This document shows, one piece after another, positions 6,371 to 11,443 of a stretch of 11,443 nt of DNA (its first letter is position 1; each line of letters starts with the position of its first letter). The notes under the pieces are model-generated. The model did no database searches, had not been told where the DNA came from, and worked only from the letters and a program-made list of their open reading frames with translations. The translations under genes and the position numbers were made by a program. Source of the DNA: a bacterium. GTDB taxonomy: Bacteria; Desulfobacterota; Binatia; UBA12015. Location: positions 1-11,443 of the forward strand of contig JAPOLW010000073.1 of NCBI GenBank assembly GCA_029976905.1, read 5' to 3'.

Positions 6371-7228
6371 ATGCGGCGTCGTGCCCCCCGGCCCATCGCT
6401 TTCGATGGCTGCGCCGGATTGACCCTGCGAGGAGACGTCGTCGGCGATCCACGTGCCACCCCGGTCCTGCTCCTGCACGGGGGCGGCCAGACCCGCCATT
6501 CCTGGTCGGACACCGCCCACACGCTCGCCGATGACGGATGGCAGGTCGTTTCGGTGGATCAACGGGGGCACGGGGAGAGCGACTGGTCCCCCGACCGGAA
6601 CTACCACTTCCGCGACTACGCCGACGATGTTCTCCAGATCGTTTCGCAACTGGCGCGCCCTCCCGTCCTGGTCGGTGCCTCCCTGGGCGGCCTCGCCGCC
6701 CTGCTCGCCGAGGGCCTCACCCCAGACGCCTTCTCGATCGGACTCGTCCTGGTCGACGTCGCCCCTCGCATGGAGCCCGATGGCGTGGCGCGGATCCTCG
6801 CCTTCATGCAGGCGCACCCCGATGGCTTCGCCTCCCTCGACGAGTGCGCCGAGGCGGTCGCCGCCTACAACCCCAACCGCAAGAGACCCCCCTCGTCGCA
6901 AGGACTCGCGAAGAATCTTCGCCACGGCGACGACGGTCGCTGGCGCTGGCACTGGGACCCGGGATTTCTCGGCATCGACCGAGACGAACCCGAGCGCGAC
7001 GTCGGAATCGACGAGGCCGCGCGGGCCATCGACGTCCCGACGCTCCTGGTGCGCGGCCGGCAGAGCGACCTCCTGAGCGAAGAGGGCGCCCGCGAATTTC
7101 TCGGCCTCGTACCGCATGCGGAGTTCGTCGACGTCTCAGGTGCAGGCCACATGGTCGCGGGCGACAACAACGACGTCTTCACCGAAGCCGTACGCACCTT
7201 CTTGCGCGATCAGATCGATCGCGACTAG
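6371..7228 (+). CDS. Alpha/beta hydrolase with intact catalytic triad
   Basis: The protein has 285 residues and is predicted cytoplasmic. The fold is clear: the oxyanion strand PVLLLHGGGQTRHSW (31-45), then VVSVDQRGHGESDW (59-72), the nucleophile elbow VGASLGG with Ser104, the acid Asp233 in VRGRQSDLLS, and His260 in SGAGHMVAGD. A cap of roughly 80 residues lies between the elbow and the acid. The overall pattern matches the peroxidase/hydrolase-like AB-hydrolase group that contains ester and C-C hydrolases, and the substrate cannot be predicted. ATG 6371 is chosen because it starts just before the first strand, although no good Shine-Dalgarno is visible. The frame is open back to 6182, but that extension is low-complexity. 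The gene is divergent from leuC, with the molybdopterin gene 74 bases downstream on the same strand. Confidence 0.9.
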   Translation: MRRRAPRPIAFDGCAGLTLRGDVVGDPRATPVLLLHGGGQTRHSWSDTAHTLADDGWQVVSVDQRGHGESDWSPDRNYHFRDYADDVLQIVSQLARPPVLVGASLGGLAALLAEGLTPDAFSIGLVLVDVAPRMEPDGVARILAFMQAHPDGFASLDECAEAVAAYNPNRKRPPSSQGLAKNLRHGDDGRWRWHWDPGFLGIDRDEPERDVGIDEAARAIDVPTLLVRGRQSDLLSEEGAREFLGLVPHAEFVDVSGAGHMVAGDNNDVFTEAVRTFLRDQIDRD

Positions 7229-7261
7229 CGACCGCTGCCCTGCGCCGAACCGGGGTGGGGT

Positions 7262-7290
7262 TTGAGAGTCCTCGCGCTGGGTGGCATAGG
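7262..7290 (+). promoter_or_regulatory. Candidate promoter for the molybdopterin gene
   Basis: TTGAGA (7262-7267) matches five of six -35 bases. After a 17-base spacer comes CATAGG (7285-7290), only three of six for -10. It sits in the 74-base gap after the hydrolase, and the predicted transcript would begin a few bases before ATG 7303. This is pattern only and uncertain. Confidence 0.3.
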
Positions 7291-7302
7291 TCGATCAGGG
7301 CC

Positions 7303-9522
7303 ATGTCCGTCGCACCTTCCTCTTCCTCTCGCCGCACCGGCTATTCGGTTTGCACGATCTGCGACATCGGATGCCAACTCCGCGCCGTCTCCGAGGAGGG
7401 TCGACTGACGCGGATCCTGGCGCACGACTCGCCAGCCGTCGCCCGCAACATCTGCTTCAAGGGAACGGCCGCACCACAGATCCACAACCATCCCGAACGT
7501 CTCCGGGTGCCGCTCAAACGCATCGGCGAACGTGGCGCCGACCGCTGGGAGGAGATCTCCTACGAGCAAGCGATGGACGAGATCGCGCAGCGGCTCGAGA
7601 CCATCGTCGACACGCATGGGCCCGAGGCAGTGGCCGTGTCGACGTCGGGTTGGAATACCCAGACGACCCACGGACTGGACCGCCGCTTCCTGAACCTCCT
7701 GGGGTCGCCCAATTGGATCTCGGGCGTCGCCCTTTGCGCGGGGAACACCGCGGCGGTGAATCGGCTCACCTACGGCTGGATGCCGTTTCCGGACATTGGC
7801 AACGCATCGTGCATCGTTCTCCTGGGCCACAATCCGCGAAAGCATTCCTGGACGCCGGTCTTCAATCTCATCGAAGCAGCGCGTGCGAAGGGTGCGGATA
7901 CCATCGTGGTCGACCCGCGCGTCTCCGAGCAGGCACAAAAGGCGACGCTCCACCTCCAGATCCGCGCCGGCACGGATGCCGCTCTTCTCCTCGGCTGGGC
8001 GAAGGTCATCCTGGACGAAGGTCTCTTCGATGCCGACTTCGTGCGTGACTGGTGCATCGGATTCGATGCACTGCGGGCACGGGTCGACGAGTACCCTCTG
8101 GAACGCGTCGCCGCTCTCACCGGAGTCGACGCCGAACGCATCGCGCAGGCCGCGCGCCTCTACGCGAATGCCGACGGCGCCGTCATCCCGTGGACGCCGA
8201 TTACCGATCAACAGCTGGATTCGACTTCGGGCATCCGACTTCAAGCGATCCTCCGTGCGATCACGGGCAACCTCGACGTCGTGGGCGGCGAGATGCTGCA
8301 CGGCCTCCACCCGGGCTGGAGGACCGAGGCCGAACTCCAACTGCACGATGCACTTGCGCCCGAGCAACGGGCCAAGCAGCTCGGCTATGCGACCCATCCC
8401 GTCTACACCTACCGGACCGCCGAACTCCTCCGACCGCACCTCGAGAGGGTCTGGGGCCAACCCTGGGTCGATCAGGTCATGGGATGCCACATGGCCAACC
8501 CGACCGAGGTCTTTCGTGCAATGGCGGACGGGAAGCCCTACCCGGTGAAGGCCTTCTTCACTCTGGGAAACAACACGCTCCTCTCCTATCCCAACCAGCG
8601 GCAGATCCATCGGGCACTCCTCAACCAGGACCTCATCGTCGCTCACGAGATCTTCATGACGCCCACGGCGCTGCTGGCCGACTACGTCCTGCCGGGCGAC
8701 GTCTTCAGCGAACGCGACCACGTCGCCGACACCTGGGCGTGGGCCAACCGCCTGACCCTGTCGGAGGCCGTCGCGGATCCGCCCGCGCAGGCGAGCTCCA
8801 CCTTCCGATTCTGGACCGATCTCGCGCGCCGCGTGGGATTTGGAGAACACTTCCGCTGGAACGACCTCGAAGAGATCCTCGATCATCGCCTCGAGCCCTC
8901 CGGGCAGACCTTTGCGGAGTTCCGTGCCTCGAAGTTGATGGATCTACCGCGCCCCCAGTTCCGCAAGTATCGCCGGACCGGCTTTGCGACGCCATCCGGC
9001 AAGGTCGAACTCGCCTCCTCGATTCTCGCCGACCTCGGTTTTGACCCTTTGCCCTACCACCGCCCGGCGCCGGCGCCGACGAAGGACTACCCCTACCTCG
9101 TGTTCTCCGGCGTCCGCGAGGACCCCTTCTTCCAGACCGGGCAACGCAACATCGGTGTTCTGCGCCGACGCTCGCCGGCGCCGCGCTTCTTCGTTCATCC
9201 CGACGATGCGAAGCGCGACGACCTCCTCGACGGGCAATGGGCGCGCCTGGAGACTCCGCACGGCCACGTGACCGCGAAGATCGAAGTGCAGCCCGGCATG
9301 CGACGGGGGCACGTCCGCGTTCCGCATGGCTGGTGGTATCCGGAAACCCGTGGCCGGCTCGACCTCGCCGGGGCATTCATTTCGTCGGATGCAGTTCTGA
9401 CGCTCGATTCCGACGACCTGCTCGATCATGAGCAGGGGATTCCCCACTTCAAGGGATATCCCGGCCGACTGGTGGCGTGCGAGCCACCCGCGGGCATGTC
9501 GAAGACCACCCTCGAAGGCTGA
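7303..9522 (+). CDS. Acetylene-hydratase-like molybdopterin/[4Fe-4S] enzyme
   Basis: The protein has 739 residues and belongs to the DMSO-reductase superfamily that binds Mo or W through two molybdopterin guanine dinucleotides. The N-terminal cluster site is Cys17-x2-Cys20-x3-Cys24-x26-Cys51. The metal-ligand position is Cys145, in GVALCAGNTAAVNRLTYG. Cofactor-binding blocks include IVVDPR (201-206), FFTLGNNTLLSYPNQ (418-432), LADYVLPGD (458-466) and the C-terminal binding domain from about 595 to 727. From memory it aligns along its length with Pelobacter acetylene hydratase, including NLLGSPNW and CxGNTA. It keeps Asp21 directly after a cluster cysteine, the position of the proposed catalytic Asp13. 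Acetylene hydratase adds water without redox chemistry. There is no Tat signal and no partner Fe-S or membrane subunit nearby, so it is probably a cytoplasmic single-subunit enzyme. The substrate is unknown, and a true oxidoreductase role is possible. ATG 7303 has only a weak ribosome site. Confidence 0.9.
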   Translation: MSVAPSSSSRRTGYSVCTICDIGCQLRAVSEEGRLTRILAHDSPAVARNICFKGTAAPQIHNHPERLRVPLKRIGERGADRWEEISYEQAMDEIAQRLETIVDTHGPEAVAVSTSGWNTQTTHGLDRRFLNLLGSPNWISGVALCAGNTAAVNRLTYGWMPFPDIGNASCIVLLGHNPRKHSWTPVFNLIEAARAKGADTIVVDPRVSEQAQKATLHLQIRAGTDAALLLGWAKVILDEGLFDADFVRDWCIGFDALRARVDEYPLERVAALTGVDAERIAQAARLYANADGAVIPWTPITDQQLDSTSGIRLQAILRAITGNLDVVGGEMLHGLHPGWRTEAELQLHDALAPEQRAKQLGYATHPVYTYRTAELLRPHLERVWGQPWVDQVMGCHMANPTEVFRAMADGKPYPVKAFFTLGNNTLLSYPNQRQIHRALLNQDLIVAHEIFMTPTALLADYVLPGDVFSERDHVADTWAWANRLTLSEAVADPPAQASSTFRFWTDLARRVGFGEHFRWNDLEEILDHRLEPSGQTFAEFRASKLMDLPRPQFRKYRRTGFATPSGKVELASSILADLGFDPLPYHRPAPAPTKDYPYLVFSGVREDPFFQTGQRNIGVLRRRSPAPRFFVHPDDAKRDDLLDGQWARLETPHGHVTAKIEVQPGMRRGHVRVPHGWWYPETRGRLDLAGAFISSDAVLTLDSDDLLDHEQGIPHFKGYPGRLVACEPPAGMSKTTLEG

Positions 9523-9526
9523 AGGT

Positions 9527-9730
9527 TTGACGGCGCGCCGGCGAACGACGCAGTGGCTGCTGGAAGTGCGGGAGACCGTGCTGGCGGGCATCGCCCGACG
9601 GGTCATGACGACCCGTCGCAGCGGCCTCGACGGTCTCGCCAAACGATTGCTCGAGCGTACGACTCCCACCCCGGTGGCGCCGGACGCCGACCTGGAACAC
9701 CCCAAGTCATGGGATCGTCCGATCGACTGA
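9527..9730 (+). CDS. Small hypothetical protein following the molybdopterin gene
   Basis: I do not recognise this gene. It is a 67-codon reading frame with TTG at 9527, four bases after the molybdopterin stop; GTG 9566 or ATG 9605 would give shorter versions. AAGG lies about eight bases before the TTG. The product is basic and probably helical in the first two thirds (WLLEVRETVLAGIARRV, then LDGLAKRLLERT), with an acidic Pro-rich tail ending PKSWDRPID. It has no signal peptide, membrane segment or cysteine. Codons mostly end in G or C, like the neighbours. The spacing suggests translational coupling to the molybdopterin gene and so a linked role, for example as an accessory factor, which is inference only. 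It could also be a chance open frame. Confidence 0.5.
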   Translation: MTARRRTTQWLLEVRETVLAGIARRVMTTRRSGLDGLAKRLLERTTPTPVAPDADLEHPKSWDRPID

Positions 9731-9786
9731 GTGGGCCTTCGTGCACCGAACGCCTCGCCCGCGGCACGGGCCACTTCGGTTTCTCA

Positions 9787-9816
9787 TTGGTCGCCGGCCT
9801 CCACCTCGGGTAGAAG
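9787..9816 (+). promoter_or_regulatory. Weak candidate promoter for the secreted hydrolase
   Basis: TTGGTC (9787-9792) and TAGAAG (9811-9816) are 18 bases apart, with four of six matches each. The -10-like box ends 11 bases before ATG 9828, so a transcript from it would have almost no leader. The surrounding gap 9731-9827 holds no gene that I can support. A six-base inverted repeat ACCGAA/TTCGGT (9745-9780) is also there but too loose to call a terminator. Confidence 0.25.
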
Positions 9817-9827
9817 CCTCTTCCGGA

Positions 9828-11443
9828 ATGCAGAAGCTCGCTCTCGCCCTCGCACTGTCGGCGTTCCTACCCGCCCTACCGGCCGTGGCGGTGTTCGATC
9901 CTCCTCCCGGACCGTCCATCGCCGCCGCCATCGACGCAGCGCGAAACGCGCAACGCGTGGCACGAGCGCTCGCCACGAGTGGCGTCCTGCGGGGCCCCGG
10001 GCCCGATGTGCTCGCGGAGTGTACGTTTGCAGAGACTCCGCGAACGACGTGCGAACACCCCGCGGTCGAACCTTGCCGCCGCGCCCTCCTCGAGTTCTAC
10101 GAGGTCCTCGCGCCGACGGAGAGAAGTGGATTTGCCGAAGCGCTGGCGGATCTCGCTCGCAGCGCCGTCATCGACGCGACGATCCGCCTCTCGATGGGTG
10201 CAGACCCGAACCTGGCCGATGCCTGCTGGAACATTGCCCCGGCGGGCGCGATCCCGGTGGAAACCACAGCAGACGCAAATGCGACCGTTCTCCGGGTCCG
10301 GCCCCTCCTGCCTCTGCGCGCCGGCCGAACCTGGGTGCTGCACGTCGATGGACTCGAGGCGAACACGCGCGCCGGCACGGTGGTCGCACCCACTTCTTCC
10401 CAAAGCGACGGCCGCCTCCGGGTCGAGCCGGGGACGCTACGCAAACCGTTTGCGGAGCGATTCTCAGGAGCCGAAGACGATTTCGACCGGACGCTTGCCG
10501 ACACGACCCTGGCGCGGCTGGAGCAGGAGTCCGCCCTCCAGGACGACTTTGGCGGCCTCGCCTCCCTGCAGCTGACCCTTCCCGCTCGGCTCACGGCCGA
10601 CGAGCTCGCGGGCTTGCGGATCTATTTCGCGCCGCCCGAGCCCGGCCGCAACGACGCGCTCGCACGCGTACGGATCGGAGACCCACGCAAGCCGCTCGAG
10701 GCGCTTCGCTCTTCGCTCGCGCAACGCCCGTGCGCACCATTGCGCCTCGAACCGGAGCGCGAACTCGTCGGACTCGACCCCGGAGCCCCGGGCCAGCCGG
10801 AACGAATTCTCGGAGGCACCTACGAATCGCTACAACTCGAGATCGACCCATCGCCGGTGGCCAACCCCGTCCTCGTGTCCCTTCCGACGAAGTGGTCGGC
10901 CTCCACACCGCTGGTCCTCCTCGTGAGCGGACACCGCGGCCGGGCCGAATCGATGCTCGCCGTGCACGGCCCGGGTCTGGCCCAAAGAGGACTGGCAGCG
11001 GCCGCGATCGAACTCCCCGAACACGGACGACGGGACGACACCCCCGCCGATTTCGTCGACATGCTCGATCCCGGATCGGTCGGCCGCAACATGGTGCAGG
11101 CGGCCGCGGACGTCCTCGCCTTCGTCCAGGTTGCGCTCACCTGCGGCCTCGAAGTCGAGCCGGGTCGCCTCTACGAGCCGTCGGAGGTCCGCTACCTGGG
11201 CTATTCCCTCGGCGGCATGATCGGGTCGATGGTCCGTGCCGTCGAGCCGCGCCTGGGCACGACCGTGATCGTCGCGCCGGGAGCCGGCATCGACCAGTGG
11301 CTCCTTCTCCAGGTCTCGCATCGGTTTTTTATGGTCAACGAACAAGGCATAGCGGCCCGGTGGGAAGGTTGGGTCCGTCCACGGCTCGCCAGCCGCAATG
11401 ATTTCCTAAAAGTTTATATCCTTCAATCTGCCTCCCATGTACG
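9828..11443 (+). CDS. Secreted alpha/beta-fold hydrolase (lipase/esterase-like), 3' end cut
   Basis: The frame is open from ATG 9828 to the window edge, 538 codons without a stop; the C-terminus is missing. Residues 1-21 are a clear Sec signal peptide (MQKLALALALSAF, then a Pro-rich stretch ending AVA before VFDPPPG), so the product is exported. Six cysteines (65, 75, 83, 133, 302, 439) could form disulfides. Residues 110-345 look like a beta-rich non-catalytic part; TVLRVRPLLPLRAGRTWVLHV (153-173) resembles the Ig-like N-terminal region of bacterial VolA/Pla-1-type lipases. The catalytic domain begins with PLVLLVSGHRG (361-371), IELPEHGRRDD (394-404) and the nucleophile elbow LGYSLGGMIG with Ser460. 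The catalytic Asp and His are not visible. Function as an extracellular esterase or lipase is inference. The last 43 bases are AT-rich, unlike the rest. Confidence 0.8.
   Translation, partial: MQKLALALALSAFLPALPAVAVFDPPPGPSIAAAIDAARNAQRVARALATSGVLRGPGPDVLAECTFAETPRTTCEHPAVEPCRRALLEFYEVLAPTERSGFAEALADLARSAVIDATIRLSMGADPNLADACWNIAPAGAIPVETTADANATVLRVRPLLPLRAGRTWVLHVDGLEANTRAGTVVAPTSSQSDGRLRVEPGTLRKPFAERFSGAEDDFDRTLADTTLARLEQESALQDDFGGLASLQLTLPARLTADELAGLRIYFAPPEPGRNDALARVRIGDPRKPLEALRSSLAQRPCAPLRLEPERELVGLDPGAPGQPERILGGTYESLQLEIDPSPVANPVLVSLPTKWSASTPLVLLVSGHRGRAESMLAVHGPGLAQRGLAAAAIELPEHGRRDDTPADFVDMLDPGSVGRNMVQAAADVLAFVQVALTCGLEVEPGRLYEPSEVRYLGYSLGGMIGSMVRAVEPRLGTTVIVAPGAGIDQWLLLQVSHRFFMVNEQGIAARWEGWVRPRLASRNDFLKVYILQSASHV

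Noticed and set aside
7225..8886. A 553-codon open frame on the - strand opposite the molybdopterin gene
   Set aside because: It shows no domain or motif, and its codon pattern is the mirror of the well-supported + strand gene. Long antisense frames are expected in GC-rich DNA.
9745..9780. Inverted repeat ACCGAA/TTCGGT as a terminator after the small ORF
   Set aside because: It has only six pairs around a 24-base loop, and no T-tract follows.
9731..11401. A 556-codon + strand frame over the secreted hydrolase region
   Set aside because: Its product is a low-complexity Arg/Pro/Gly chain without motifs. The frame starting at 9828 gives a signal peptide and a GYSLGG elbow instead.

Overview
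This is an 11.4 kb, GC-rich window whose genes use mostly G/C-ending codons. I see no rRNA, tRNA, CRISPR array, transposase or phage gene. The mix is a PhyH-type dioxygenase, a luciferase-like (LLM) flavin oxidoreductase, several alpha/beta hydrolases, leuCD and an acetylene-hydratase-like molybdopterin enzyme. It fits a free-living, at least partly aerobic proteobacterium-like or Myxococcota/Binatota-like environmental bacterium. That placement is an inference with low confidence, because no marker gene is present.

Layout. At 1-1279 (+) the 3' end of an epoxide-hydrolase-like alpha/beta hydrolase is followed closely by a membrane-anchored metallo-beta-lactamase-fold hydrolase. A PhyH-family Fe(II)/2-oxoglutarate dioxygenase (1280-2086, -) converges on it so tightly that the two stop codons form one TGATCA palindrome. 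Divergent from PhyH, an LLM-class oxidoreductase (2185-3189, +) and an aldose 1-epimerase-family protein (3208-4116, +) form a two-gene operon. It ends at a GC-rich hairpin shared with the convergent leucine genes. leuD (4135-4761, -) and leuC (4758-6182, -) overlap by ATGA and encode the two subunits of 3-isopropylmalate dehydratase.

A 188-bp divergent gap containing a ten-C tract separates leuC from the + strand block that fills the rest of the window. That block holds an alpha/beta hydrolase (6371-7228), a 739-residue molybdopterin/[4Fe-4S] protein (7303-9522), a 67-residue unrecognised ORF four bases behind it (9527-9730), and a secreted serine-hydrolase-type protein (9828 to the window edge, incomplete).

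How the genes work together. leuC and leuD are housekeeping and act as one enzyme in leucine synthesis. The others look like accessory catabolic or detoxifying enzymes, and no single pathway linking them can be demonstrated. The most notable gene is the molybdopterin enzyme. It resembles acetylene hydratase, a non-redox hydratase, rather than an ordinary oxidoreductase: it keeps the Cys-Asp pair at the cluster, a Cys in the metal-ligand position and several pocket tryptophans, but differs at two positions of the remembered substrate ring. Its substrate is unknown. It and its small downstream ORF are the best candidates for undescribed biology here.
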